This document shows positions 11,885 through 23,283 of a stretch of DNA of 64,000 nucleotides, in pieces. The notes beneath the pieces were generated by a model that was not told the DNA's origin, did no database searches, and saw nothing but the letters and a program-made list of their open reading frames with translations. The stretch spans positions 19,568,771-19,632,770 of the forward strand of contig JAZBQD010000021.1 in the NCBI GenBank assembly GCA_036583965.1, read 5' to 3'. Source of the stretch: Prunella strophiata (Eukaryota; Chordata; Aves; Passeriformes; Prunellidae). The translations under genes were made by a program, and so were the position numbers. Position 1 is the first letter of the stretch, and each line of letters begins with the position of its first letter.

Positions 11885-11903
11885 ACTACAGGTCCCGGCG
11901 TGC
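11885..11903 (+). promoter_or_regulatory. ZNF143/THAP11-type site 2 (BANP promoter)
   Basis: ACTACAGGTCCCGGCGTGC, same orientation as site 1 and 37 bp downstream, with the same CCCGG variant of the core. Confidence 0.65.
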
Positions 11904-11924
11904 TCCTGCGGGGGCGCGCGCGCT

Positions 11925-11943
11925 GCCTTCTGGGACTCGTAGT
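11925..11943 (-). promoter_or_regulatory. ZNF143/THAP11-type site 3 (BANP promoter)
   Basis: On the minus strand reads ACTACGAGTCCCAGAAGGC. It has the full CCCAG core but ACTACG in place of ACTACA, and the opposite orientation to the other two. Confidence 0.6.
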
Positions 11944-12036
11944 CCGGTCCCCGCTGCGGCGCCTCGGCGGGTGAAGGGCGGGGGCACCGCGCGCGCGGGC
12001 GCGGCGCGTGCGCGGCGCGGGGCCCCGGGCCGGATC

Positions 12037-12046
12037 TCTCGCGAGG
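12037..12046. promoter_or_regulatory. TCTCGCGAGG: BANP-binding (CGCG) motif in the BANP promoter
   Basis: Nine of ten bases match TCTCGCGAGA, including the perfect CTCGCGAG palindrome at 12038-12045. This is the CpG-island element shown to be bound by BANP when unmethylated. It is the only such motif I see in the window and lies about 70 bp before the first donor, near the likely transcription start. BANP may regulate its own gene. Confidence 0.75.
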
Positions 12047-12109
12047 AAGGACGCCATTATCGCAGCCGCCGCACAAAACACCACGAGAACTCGGCGCCCG
12101 CCTCACACG
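12040..12109 (+). other. BANP: BANP noncoding exon 1 (5' UTR), approximate start
   Basis: The 3' boundary is set by a donor, ACG|GTAACG, after 12109. The 5' end is an estimate placed by the TCTCGCGAG and YY1-like elements, both of which tend to sit at the start site. It would splice to exon 2, beginning at 23212. No start codon in a BANP frame is seen here. Other first exons are possible. Confidence 0.45.
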
Positions 12110-12311
12110 GTAACGCGGCGCCCCGCGGGCGGGAGCCTCCGCTGCGCGGCCACCCCCGGCCGCCCGCACGGCCCCGCACGGGGGACACCGAGCACACACC
12201 GCGCACCCCGCCGGGCTCCCCGGGCCGCGAGCCGGCGGGGAGGGAGCGGCCGAGGCGGGGGGGGCCGCGCGCCCCCCTCCGCCTCCCCCCAGCGCTCTCA
12301 TGGGGGTCGCC

Positions 12312-12522
12312 CGTGGTTCGATATCGGGGAGAAAGTCCTCCCGGTGAGGGTGCTGAGGCCCTGGCACGGGGTGCCCGGAGAAGCTGTGGCTGCCCCTGGA
12401 TCCCTGGCAGTGCCCAAGGCCAGGCTGGACAGGGCTTGGAGCAGCCTGGGATGGTGGAAGGTGTCCCTGCCATGGCAGGAGCGGAACGGGATGAGCTGTA
12501 AGGTCTCTTCCACCCAGAGGTT
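12312..12522 (+). mobile_element. CR1 LINE 3' fragment downstream of the BANP CpG island
   Basis: Recognisable from GATATCGGGGAGAAAG through GAAGCTGTGGCTGCCCC, AAGGCCAGGCTGGACAGGGC and GGTCTCTTCCACCC. Its CpG-rich spelling, unlike other copies, may reflect lack of methylation next to the island. Confidence 0.8.
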
Positions 12523-12800
12523 TGGCTCTTCCCCGCTCCGCTCCGGGGCTCAGCCCCTTGCCGGGCTGCCCCAGTGCCGGGCTCGGTGTCCCGCTGTCCC
12601 CCCGGGATGTGTTCGGAGGCTCGGGCTGGGCTGGGAGCGCTCTTCATGCCCTGCCCTGGTGCAGCAGGGTCCGGGCACGGACAGGGTACAAACATCCCCG
12701 TGTGCTCATTCAGTGCCTGGCAGGGTGTTTCACATCCGTAGCAGCATTGGTATTCTCGATCCTCTTCGTACCAGCCAGCTGTTTGACATAGAGTGCTTTA

Positions 12801-13022
12801 GATGGGATATTGAGAAGGAATTCTTCCCTGTGCGGGTGCTGAGGCTCTGGCACGGCTTTCCCTGGAGCTGCCCCTGCATCCCTGGCAGTGCCCAAGGCCA
12901 GGCTGGACAGGGCTTGGAGCAGCCCGGGACAGTGGAAGGTGTCCCTGCCATGGCAGGGGTGGAACGAGATGAGCTTTCAAGTCCCTTCCCACCCAAACCA
13001 TTCCAGGATTTATTCCAGGATT
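12801..13022 (+). mobile_element. CR1 LINE 3' fragment in BANP intron 1
   Basis: Well-preserved 3' segment, GATGGGATATTGAGAAGGAA to CCCAAACCATTCCAGGATT. About 80% like the copy 300 bp upstream by eye. Together these two copies create the spurious 393-codon open frame starting at 12008. Confidence 0.85.
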
Positions 13023-15115
13023 CTCTCAACACACTCGGTATCCCTATGCCCTTATTTGCAATTCAAGTGTTGCCTCCTTTTTCTCCCCCTCCCCTCCCTC
13101 CCTTTTTTTTTTTTTTTTCTTGTTTTATTTTTAAATCCATCCACAGTGGCAAGTTGTGTACTTCACCAAATATAGTCATTTTATCCTGATATGGCACAGA
13201 TAGTTTATGGATCAGTTTATTTTTGGAGCTCTCCAGGGAAGACTTTTTGAAGTAAACAAGGGTTATTAGCAACTGAGAGATTGCTTTGGTAGAAGCAGCT
13301 TTAAAATGGTGTTTTGGAGTGTTTTTTGGTACTTTCTTGCCTTCTGTGTGAGGTTACCTGAGGTATGGTGCCCTGTCGATACCAAGATTTCAAGAGGCAA
13401 ACCTGACATTTGTATAACTTTAAATATTTCAACCAAGATTTTAAAATATCAAACAAAACAGTGTTTGAATTTCATAGCAGTGACTCTTGAAACAGAGGAA
13501 GTTTATATAATTATATGTATTTTAAATAGTTGTTTATAGAAATGCACCAGAATAACAGGACTTGGATTCTGAAACCATGAGCACCTTTTCCCATCATTAA
13601 ATGGAAGTAGTTCCATTTTCAGTAATAGATGTTAGGAAGAATGATTAAATTAATTTATTGAGAGAGGAAAAAGATGGAAGTTGGATTTGGGAAACATTCC
13701 ATCTTCTCCAGAGGACACAAACACTTTATAACTTTGTTTTTTCCCTTTATCATCTCTTCTACAGCTGGGTTTTCTGTCTGAATCACCCAGCCACGTGGTT
13801 AAAGCTGTGTGGTTCCAGAGCAGGTGTTAATTAGGGTTCCTTTAAAGGACTAGTTGATTAATAACATCCAGAGTAATTTAATAAAACCATTAAGGGCGTG
13901 GTGCTAATTAGCAATGCTCACAGCTGCAGCTTCCAGAGGCACCTGCTCCAAGAAATAAATTTGGGAAAGGCTCCTTTCCTGCCTGTGCTGGTTTTTTACC
14001 TTCCTTTTCCTGGAATTTTGGGCAATCAGGTGAGGAAAAATGAGCTTTTAGTCACAGCTCAGAGCTGCTGATTGTGGATTTACCTCGGCTTGGGAAGGAG
14101 TTGGGGTGTCCCATGGCATTCACACCCAGGGAATTCCAGAGTGTTCTCCTGTTTGCCTCTGGTTTTTCTCTTGAGCTTCCTCCTCATCTTGATAAGCTTT
14201 GTAAGATGAAGGAACAACACATGGCTTTATTTCATCAGGAAATAAATGCCCAGGATTTTCCTTTATTTAATCAGAATTCCAGGGTTTTCCTTTATTGTGT
14301 CAGGATTCCAGGGTTTTCACCTCTTTCCTTGAAGGAACCCTGGAACTGGAGTTGCTGGGATTGAGCCACTTGTAGGAGGAGACAGAGCAAAGCCAGTGGT
14401 TGGACTTAAAACCACAAAATGTCTTTGTTTGCAGAATTTTGCCAATAAAACTTTGGTCACAGGTTGATTTCCTTTAGTTTGAAACTCGATATTTAGTTAT
14501 GGACAGTTGAAGTAACTTTATTTTCTTTCTTATCCATATCATTGAAAGGCTAATCATCACCTTTTTTTTTTTTTTCTTTCCCAAGTAAAATAAAAGGAAT
14601 AAAATGTCTTCACAGTCACATAAACCACTTATTTCCTTACAGGTTTAGGTTTTTAAAGGTGCTGGAAAATAGTGAATTTTGCAACCAGTTAGACTGAAAA
14701 ACATACAAAAGGTTTAACTTCATCACACCCTTGGTATTTGGGACTTGAAATAAAATAATTTGTGGTGGTGTCTGTTGAACAGAATCATTTGATGTTGCTT
14801 CCTGTTTTTAACCCCTGACTTAGAGCACTTAAGGGAAGAATATATTCAGTTCAGACCTCTGAAAATCTGAGTTTTATCATGGAGAAGAATGGAGGGAATT
14901 GATGGCAGTGGGGAGTTCCCTTTTCCATCCCTGCTCCTCAGGTACAAACACCAACCTGATCCTCTCTAACACCCTCTGAACTGAAGCTTTGGGGAGTTTA
15001 AAGCTGAATTTAGTTGGGATTTGTCTTTTAACTGCAGGGAGGGGAGCTGCCAAGCCAGGATCAGGTGGTGTAAATGAAAATTGAAAATTTGGAGGCAGGA
15101 TGGGGGGGGTTAGAG

Positions 15116-15351
15116 AACAGGGACAGGAGCAGAGGGAACGGCCTCAGGCTGGGCCAGGGCAGGCTCAGGGTGGACAGCAGCAGGAATTTCCCCATGGGAA
15201 GGGGGGTCAGGAATTGGAGCTGCCCAGGGAGGGTTGGAGTGCCCATCCCTGCAGGTGGCACTGAGTGCTCTGGGCTGGGGACAAGGTGGGGACTGGGCAC
15301 AGGGTGAGCTCCATGATCCCAGAGCTCTTTTCCACCCTCAATAATCCTATG
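15116..15351 (+). mobile_element. CR1 LINE 3' fragment (GAGGGAACGG type)
   Basis: Begins mid-element at ACAGGGACAGGAGCAGAGG and ends in the CCTCAATAATCCTATGA tail. Almost identical over about 200 bp to the copies at 11389-11846 and 40908-41158, so these belong to one relatively young subfamily. Confidence 0.8.
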
Positions 15352-15807
15352 AAAATAATTCAGGTTTTGAAGAACTGCTCAGTTCATGTTTCCCTACTGA
15401 AATGATGCTCTTCAGTTTATTTTCGGTAATATTTTTGGCAAGAATTTGAAAATCCTGCTATCTCTGTTATAAAGCAGTGCTCAGGTCTGGTTTGGCAGCT
15501 GGAATGGTTTCTTTTCCTTGATCCCTGCAGCAGGAAAATCCATTAGAAGACTTTGGAGTGAGCAGGTTGTATTTGATGTTGGCTTTCCTGCTTTTTTTGT
15601 AGTAGCAGCAGTCCTGCCAACACCAGGGGCTGTCCTTGTCTGCTCTGGAATTGCTGGAGCAGAAACTTTCCAGTGTATGGAGGACTAGCAGTGCACGTAT
15701 TAGGGGAAAAAAAAAGGAGAAAAAACTATAAATTATTATTACTATTCTCCTTTTTTGCTAAAGGTAAGCTGGCAGGCCAAGAGAGAATGGCTCTAGAGGA
15801 GGAGGGA

Positions 15808-15958
15808 TAAATGGGATATTGGGAATGAATTCCCTGTGAGGGTGGAGAGCCCTGGCACAGATTGCCAGAACAGCTGTGGCTGCCCCTGGATCCCTGGCAG
15901 TGCCCAAGGCCAGGCTGGACACTGGGGTTTGGAGCACCCTGGGACAGTGGGAGGTGGA
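15808..15958 (+). mobile_element. CR1 LINE 3' fragment, truncated at its 3' side
   Basis: ATGGGATATTGGGAATGAAT through GGACAGTGGGAGGTGGA. It lacks the final tail and is followed after 40 bp by a CR1 in the opposite orientation. Confidence 0.75.
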
Positions 15959-15997
15959 TGAAACTAATCCTGGAAGTTTGTTCTTTGAGTTTCCTGG

Positions 15998-16250
15998 AAT
16001 AATGGAATACTCTGAGCTGGAAGGCACCCATAGGGATTCATCCAGTCCAGGGCATTCCCAAAATCCCACCCTGGGAGCAGTGTCCAACCTCTCCTGGAGC
16101 TCTGGCAGCCTCGGGGCTGTGCCCGTTCCCTGGGGAGCCTGGGCAGTGCCAGCACCCTCTGGGGGAAAAACCTTTCCCTGCTCTCCACCCTAAACCTGCC
16201 CTGGAAGTCCTTGCAGGATTTTTGGAGCTGCTCCCAATAAAAATCCTCCA
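15998..16250 (-). mobile_element. CR1 LINE 3' fragment of a different subfamily
   Basis: On the plus strand it reads ATGGAATACTCTGAGCTGGA, then TCATCCAGTCCAGGGC, CCTGGGGAGCCTGGGCAGTG, CACCCTCTGGGGGAAAAACC and CTAAACCTGCCCTGG. These are the reverse complement of a CR1 3' region distinct from the GATATTGGGAAGG type. Confidence 0.7.
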
Positions 16251-18310
16251 TCTAGTGGCTGAAAACAAGAAAACAACGGGACAGGGTTTGCTGTCCGGGC
16301 AGGTCTGCTCTCACATTTGCTGCTTTTCAGCAAACTCTACAAATTGTGCCTGGTGTGAACGATCCCTGTCGGGAATAATCCCAGCAGGATCCCGAATTCC
16401 AGCCCCTGCCTGAAGGCTGCAATCTGCAAGCACTTAGCTCCTTGCCCGGGCTGGGCTGCTGGAGTTCAAGGGGATTAAATGGCTGTAAATTGAATTCAGG
16501 CTCTGTGTGTGTGCAGGCACCTGAAAGCAGAGCTGGGACACGTGTGAACATTTCCTGCCCAGCTCCTGGGGAACAATCCCAGCCAGGCCGTGCCAGGGAG
16601 GCTGGCACATGGCAGCAGGGTTTGTACAAGATCCACAGGGAGTTTGGGCTGGAATTCCTGCTGTGTGTGACCACCCACTGCCATTCCTCGTGCCTGGGAG
16701 GACACTGGGAAGCAGGGAAGGCATTCCTGGGTTATTTGTTGGGTGTTGTGTTAGGATTGGTGCCAGGGTTAGGAGAGTTGGGAAAAGACATCCAAGCAAA
16801 ACAGTGCCTTGTACCAGGTGGAACAAAAGAAAAAAAAAAAAAAAAAAAAACTAAAAAGCAAATATTTCTGAAAGCAAAACAATAAACCAACAATAATAAT
16901 GGCAGCTTTCATGGTAATACTTGAGAATTTCTGCCTCCCTGGGAGGTTTTCTACTCCAGAAAGTTTCCAGCTCCTTTATTCCTAGAGCAACTGTTTCCTT
17001 TTTTTGGTTGCTAGCTGAATTTTACCACTTGCACTGGAGTCCATCACCATAATACCTCTGTGAGTGATATTTATTTGATATATCCATCTCCACAATGTTG
17101 TGGTGTCCTGGTTTTCCCAGACAGGGAATATTTCTATCATTTTTTTTTTTTTGGAGAATAGGCATTTTTCCTGATCTGTGGCTGAATCAAAGCTGCTTGT
17201 CTACTATTACACTCATTTTTAAGCTGTTAAACTGAAATGTTTGTGTGGTTTTACTATGAAATTTAATTGAAACACAATGCTTTTCTTTGCCTTTTAAGGT
17301 GGATTGAGGATAAGGGTGACAGCTGAACAGATGCTAAGAAAAATTATTCTCATTTGTAGTTTTGGGTAGTAAGAAGGAAGTGTAAATCTGATCTCTTTTT
17401 CCTAAAATGAATTTTAATTCACATTGTGATGGGCTGCAGAGAGCTGGGGCTCAAAGGAGGCTCTTGGATTTACAGTGCTTTGAGCCCTGCATGCTCTTAA
17501 ATTGTTAATTTTTATTGTGTTACATTTGCCCTGGTGTGGCTTTTTTGGGAGTTGGGAATTGGTGCAGGAAGGCTCCATTCCAGCTGCCAACCAAAGTGAT
17601 TTTATCATGGAGGAAAAGCCAGGCTCTGGGTTAGAGAATTGGTGCAAGTCACAGAGAGACTGAAATGAGAATTGTTGTGTCCTGAGCTTTGCAGCTCCCA
17701 GGAGTGACTTCATGTGTGGAATTATCCCAGCATTCCCAGTTGTGTCCTTGGAGCTGCTCCAGAGGTTGTTCCCCAGGACCCTCCAGAGGGGTCACAGCTG
17801 TGCCAGGGGTTTGCAGCCTCCAGAGGGGAATTCTTCTTCCTGGAGACCTTCCCAGGGACAATCCTGTCCTGTCCTTGGGCTGCTGCTTTGCTGGGATTCC
17901 ATAGTTTGCTTCTCAGCTGGAGTTAAGTGTGAATAATTCCTTGCCCAGAAACAGTTCTGTGCCCCTCTGGGCTGTTTCCCTGCAGGGTGAGACATCAGGG
18001 ATTTAAATAAAAACCAAATTAATGAGCATTTTGTCCTCTGCATCTTCCCTGGAGAGCGTGGATGATGTTTATACCATAATCCCTGTGCAGCTTGAGGTCA
18101 TTTCTCTGCTCCTGGGGATCAGCCCTGGCCTGTGCTGGGTTTATTCCTGTCACTGGGCTGGGCTTTGTGTTCACCTGCTGTGGAAAACTTTGGAAAGTCT
18201 CACTAAATCAGTTTTTACAGGATAAGAACCTTTGGCTCAGAAAAATGGGCAGCTGGGCTCAATTAATTAATTAGATTTATTTGAGAGGAATGGTTTTCCA
18301 TGGACAGGGA

Positions 18311-18506
18311 GAGATGGGATATTGGGAAGGAAGGAGGGTGGGAGGCCCTGGGCTGGATTTCCCAGAGCAGCTGTGGCTGCCCCTGGATCCCTGGAGTGTC
18401 CCAGGCCAGGCTGGACAGGGCTTGGAGCAGCTGGGACAATGGGAGGTGTCCCTGGAATGGGATGATCCTCAAGGTCCCTTGCCACCCCAGCAATTCCATG
18501 ATTCCA
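18311..18506 (+). mobile_element. CR1 LINE 3' fragment
   Basis: GAGATGGGATATTGGGAAGG to CAATTCCATGATTCC, near-complete at the 3' tail with a small deletion in the GAATTCTTCCC segment. Confidence 0.8.
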
Positions 18507-19499
18507 CATGTGGTTGGATAAAGATTTTTGGAACAGAAATTCCATATTTGAGCGTTGACTTTAATTGATTTAAAGGAAAAGTGGAATGAAGAAGAGGAAG
18601 AACATTTGAGGCTCTTGGGCTGGGCAGAGGGAAATGGCATTTTCCAGCAGGAATATTTGCCACAGTGCAAGTTGGAATCTGAGGGAAGTTTTTTCATTTA
18701 TCAATAGCACTGGGAAATGTCCAAGAGAGCTCAGCTGCTCCAGCCAGAGCAGTGCAATTCCACACTCCAAGCAGAGCTTTGGAATAGGTTTTGATCTTTT
18801 AAAAGATGATGTTTACCCTCACTAATTAATATGAGAGAGGAGGTTTCTGGTTTGTGTGTGTTCTCCTGTGTTAACAAGGCATTGGATGGGTTTGATTATC
18901 CACTTTGGAATGCTGCCCTGTGACCAGGGAAAGCCATCAGATATTCCAGTAAATAGCTTTGTTTACAAGGGGCTGCTCAGAAGAATTATTTGGAATTAAT
19001 GTTTTAAAATAGATTAATTAAATTACATTAAACTTGTGTGTGGAAAAGCTAATCTGGAATTCAGGTGAATTTAATTTAGTTGCTTACAAATATTAATTTA
19101 CTTAATTAAACAATGGCTGATTGAATTCTGTGTTAAGTGTATCAATTCCGAGTAAGAGTATTGGCAGAGATATTTAATGTAATTTATCTAATCAGCTTTA
19201 AATTTATATCTTTAGTTGTCTGTGATGAGTTTTTTTGAGTATTCCAGTACTGGAGCCACTTCCAGGCAAGTGCTTATAGGGATGCCCAAGGCTTTTTGCT
19301 CCTGTTTTTGAGGGAAAATGAGTTAATTTTTAGTTGTAGTTTCATTTTTCCAGCAGGAGTAGGTGTCTGCTGGGATTTTTGGATCAGAGGAACAAAGTGG
19401 GGTCTGGCCTGGGGTGGGGAAAGGGGGGACAGGGGAAGAGCTGCTCTGGTAATGGGCTGTAAGAACTCTGAGGGGTTAGAAATGTTTGGGGAACCTGGG

Positions 19500-20450
19500 A
19501 TTTCACAGAATTGGTTCCTGAGGGTGGGAAGCAGCTCTGGGATCACCCAGCTGTGCCCAGTCCCCACCTTGTCCCCAGCCCAGAGCACTCAGTGCCACCT
19601 CCAGGGACGGGCACTCCAACCCTCCATGGGCAGCTCCAATTCCTGACCCCCCTTCCCACGGGGAAATTCCTGCTGCTGCCCACCCTGAGCCTGCCCTGGC
19701 CCAGCCTGAGGCCGTTCCCTCTGCTCCTGTCCCTGTCCCCTCCTGGCAGGAGCTGGGCAGAGCCAGGAGGGGCCCCTGAGCCTCCTTTGCTCCAGGCTGA
19801 GCCCCCTCAGCTCCCTCAGGATTCTCCATTCCCTTTCCCATCTCCCTCAGGATTCTCCATCCCTTTCCCTTCTCCCTCAGGACTCTCCAGCCCTTTCCCA
19901 TCTCCCTCAGGACTCTCCATCCCTTTCCCATCTCCCTCAGGGATTCTCCATTCCCTTTCCCATCTCTCTCAGGATTCTCCAGCCCTTTCCCAGCTCCCTC
20001 AGGATTCTCCATCCCCTTTCCCATCTCCCTCAGGATTCTCCATCCCCTTTCCCAGCTCCCTCAGGATTCTCCATTCCCTTTCCCATCTCTCTCAGGATTC
20101 TCCATTCCCTTTCCCATCTCTCTCAGGATTCTCCATTCCCTTTCCCATCTCCCTCAGGATTCTCCAGCCCTTTCCCAGCTCCATTCCCTTCCCTGGACAC
20201 GCTCCAGCCCCTCCATGTCTGTCTTGGAGGTGCCCAAACCTGACCAGAACTCCAGGTGTGGCCTCAGCAGTGCCCAGCACAGGGGACAGTCCCTGCCCTG
20301 GGGTTGTGGCTGTGCCAAGGCTGGTGCCAGCCAGGTGCCAGTGGCCTCTGGCACACCTGGGCTCCTTTCAGCTCCTGTCCCCAGCATCCCCAGTCCTTTC
20401 CCACCTTTCCAGCCTGGAGCTCCAATGGTTGTTGTGCCCCAAGGGCCCTG
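19500..20450 (-). mobile_element. Longest CR1 LINE copy (approx. 0.95 kb), with internal minisatellite
   Basis: Minus-strand CR1 whose 3' tail is at 19503. Moving right it passes the GAACGGCCTCAGGCTG region (reverse complement), an expanded internal repeat, then upstream sequence with CTCCAGCCCCTCCATGTCTG and CCAGAACTCCAGGTGTGGCC. The latter corresponds to the CR1 GAGGTGCTGGAGCGTGTC and CACCTGGAGTAC regions. The 373-codon plus-strand open frame at 19511-20632 is an antisense artefact of this repeat. Confidence 0.75.
19811..20181 (-). repeat. Minisatellite inside CR1: 12 copies of a roughly 31-bp unit
   Basis: Plus-strand unit CTCCCTCAGGATTCTCCATT followed by CCCTTTCCCAT. Copies differ by one or two changes, such as CTCTCTCAGG or CCAGCCCTTTCCCAG. 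The CR1 at 11389-11846 has three copies of the same unit, so the array expanded from an internal CR1 segment. Confidence 0.9.
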
Positions 20451-23211
20451 TGGAACCTCATGGATCCAGCCTGGCCCCTTTGGAGGCACCCAGGGAATTG
20501 GGAGGAAATCTCTCCAGGACACACCAGAACCTGTTCCTCACTTTCAGAGTTGGAGGAGCTCCTGGAATTCTCTGGGAGAATCCAGAAGTGCAGCATAGAT
20601 CCACCAAAAGCACTGGGCTGGAATTGGTGTGAGCCTGGCTGGCCAGGAACTCCTGTAATGGAATATTTTCCACTGCCTGGCAGAACCTTCCTCCCCATCC
20701 CTTCCCCCAGACAGGGGCAAAGTGACCATAAAATATTCCTGTGTTGATCCAACTTCCATGTGCTGCTTGGGGAGGAGAGGTGGGCACGTTCCTGGGCCCT
20801 GCTGTGGTTTATCCCCAGCTTCCTGGCTTTCTGCTAATATTTCTTTTTTATAACTGAAAATTTGTTCCTGGGAATAGTTCAGCACTGGTGGCCTGATGCC
20901 AATGTACATACACTTAATTTAGATTTAATGGGGACTAGGGTTTCAGACAGGAGGTGGAAAAAAGGGGGAATATAGAGGAAATTTCAAGAAAAAGAGTGTT
21001 TTACGTGAGGAAACGCTGGTAAATACTTCTCTGAGTAAAGTACATGGAAACCATAATGGCAAAGTTACTCTGAATTTGTTGACTGAAGCTTTTGGAAGCT
21101 GATAAACTCCTCTAACTCTCATCCTGTTAAATTTTATCAGGCTTTTCCCCTTGATTCTAAAGCAAGGTCAGCCCAGCAGTAAAATTTACTGTTAGAAATG
21201 GAAATGGTGAATTTGGGAGAGGGACACTTTATTCAAGGTGTGAGAACTGAGGTGGCTGCAGCTTCCTTGGGCGTTGCTTTCCTAACCCTCATGGTTGATA
21301 ACAAATTAATTTGGGTTTTTTTTTATTTGTATTTATTTGTTTCCCCCTTTATGTTTTGATCCAGGATGGCAGCAGAAGGGAATTTTGTCCTGGCTTTGAA
21401 AAGGCAGAATTGTGGCTGATTTCTTCCAAGTTGTATCTGAGTTAGTGAAATTGGAATAAAATTTGTTTAAATGGGAATAAATGCTGATGTTATGAACACA
21501 CATTTCTCTGGGTGTGTTGTAGCTGCTCTGCCAGTTGTAGATTGATGGTTCTGCCCTTGTTTCAAGGCTCTTGGACAGAATATTTGGGTATTCCTGAGGT
21601 GAAGTTGAACACTTTCAGCCTATGGCCCCTGAAAGGTGGACACTGGGTGCTGGAAACAGGAAATCATTTGAAGAAAGGTTGAATTTAGTGATTTTTTTTT
21701 TAAATTTAATTTTGAAGGCACCTGGCTGGATCATTGAGTTGTCTGTACAGAGACAGGAGTTGGATGATCCATGTGGGTCCCTTCAAACTCAGGATTTTTT
21801 TGTGCTAAATATGTGAAGTATGAAAGTGGATTTATACATTTATTACAATTTAATTGCAATACAATTACTGCAGTTCCTTCAGAGGAAAAACTTGCTATGA
21901 GTGATTTCAATACAACATGTACAGCATCAGTGAGTCCTGTCATAACCAAGCTAATTACAATGAATCCTGTAAATAATAAACTTTTTAACAGTTCTAATTT
22001 GATCTAATTTGGCTTTTTTTGGGGCTTGCAGTGGTGCATGTGTCCCCTGAAGTGAGGGCAGGGCTCTCCTGCTCCAGGCCATGTGTGACAGGATGGAACA
22101 GCTCAGCTGCTCTGTTCTGCTCAGCCTGGCCGGGCACCAGGACTTCTCAGAAATGGCAAATTTCACTTGCCAAAATGGCATCCACAAGCACAGAAGGACT
22201 GCCAGGTTTTTTGGGCTCACTGCCACACTCTGTGCTGGCCCAAAAGTCTTTCACCATGAGCAGAATTTCAAGTGACTCAGTGCTGGCAGTGCTGGTATTT
22301 TGGGTAAACAGTTTGGAGATGTGGGGAGGCCTCCTCAGAATCCTTCTCTAGGTTGTGTTGCTCTCCTCAAAATTTATCCTCTCCATGTCTGGCCTGATGG
22401 ATTTCTTGGGCTCAAGTGGAAGAGGAAAATCATTGTGCATAGCTGGATTTGATTCCATGTCCGTGTTAATGGATGAATTATCATTTCCATCAGTAAATCT
22501 CCATTTATCTCTCCAGTGTTTTTTACTCCAGGTTAAAAAAGGAAAAAAAAAAAATAAAAATCCACTGATCTCTTGGTATTTCTTGTCCAGCCCTTTGTAA
22601 AATGGGAGAAAGCATAGCTAGGAGAGATTGCAGTGATTTTATTTCGATTTTACAGGTTGAAGATTTCTTTTAAAACACTAATAAAGAACCTGGACTGAGA
22701 ATTCCAGGGGAGCAAGGCTGAGAAATATTTAGACTTTAAAATCAGGACCATATCCTGAAAAAGGTTTCAACAGAGCTGAGCTGTAGAAAAACCAAGCAAG
22801 TTCATCCTGAAGAAAAAGTCAAGTTTTACTTTAGCTGTAACAAGATGTGAGGAAACTCCTTGCTCTCACTGAGTTTAGGAAGATTTTAGAAGCCTGTTGA
22901 GATTCAGAATTTGCAGCTCTTGCAAATCTGGTGTGGAGTGGAGCTTGGTGAGCTTTGTGAGTGTGAACCTGAAAGTTCTCCTTATCCCTGGGAAGGTGCA
23001 AGGAAATCTTCAGCTCCTGCCTCAGCCCTGGGCAGGGAGGTTTCTCCTGGAGGGGCTGCAGGAGCTGAGCTGTGGGTGCCCCTGGATAATCCCTTTGTAG
23101 CTTGGTCATTTCACTTGGAACTGAATCTTTTAATAAAAGGAGAATGAAAAACTGAAGGTGCTGTCTGAATATTTCACAAATATTAACCCTGTCCTTGCTG
23201 CTGTTTTGCAG

Positions 23212-23283
23212 GGGTGCATGCCTGGGCCAGCTCTGCCCTGGGGAGCTGCAGTGGTGCCTGAGGGGTTTTGCTGCTGGTTCTGA
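23212..23283 (+). other. BANP: BANP exon 2, 5' UTR part
   Basis: Starts after the acceptor CTGCTGTTTTGCAG. The last three bases (TGA, 23281-23283) are an in-frame stop directly before the ATG, which fixes the start of translation at 23284. Confidence 0.7.

Larger units (their letters stand above)
11848..12300 (+). promoter_or_regulatory. BANP CpG-island promoter
   Basis: About 450 bp of very CpG-dense, GC-rich DNA without a TATA box. It contains three ZNF143-type sites, a TCTCGCGAG element and a YY1-like CGCCATTAT (12052-12060). The CR1 copies on each side end almost at its borders. It is the only CpG island upstream of BANP exon 2 in this window, so it is the likely main promoter. Confidence 0.75.
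12110..23211 (+). other. BANP: BANP intron 1 (approx. 11.1 kb)
   Basis: Runs from the exon 1 donor to the CTGTTTTGCAG acceptor at 23211. It holds CR1 fragments in both orientations, one large minisatellite and A/T runs (T18 near 13100, A20 near 16810). Outside the listed repeats, 13023-15115, 16251-18310, 18507-19499 and 20451-23211 show only unique AT-rich sequence without convincing exons. Confidence 0.5.

Noticed and set aside
12008..13189. 393-codon plus-strand open frame starting in the BANP CpG island
   Set aside because: It reads through the GC-rich promoter, the exon 1 donor and two CR1 fragments. Its latter half is the CR1 3' region translated and nothing resembles a known domain.
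19511..20632. 373-codon plus-strand open frame
   Set aside because: It runs antisense through a CR1 copy and its 31-bp minisatellite. The Pro/Ser-rich repeats in the translation are the tandem units, not a protein domain.
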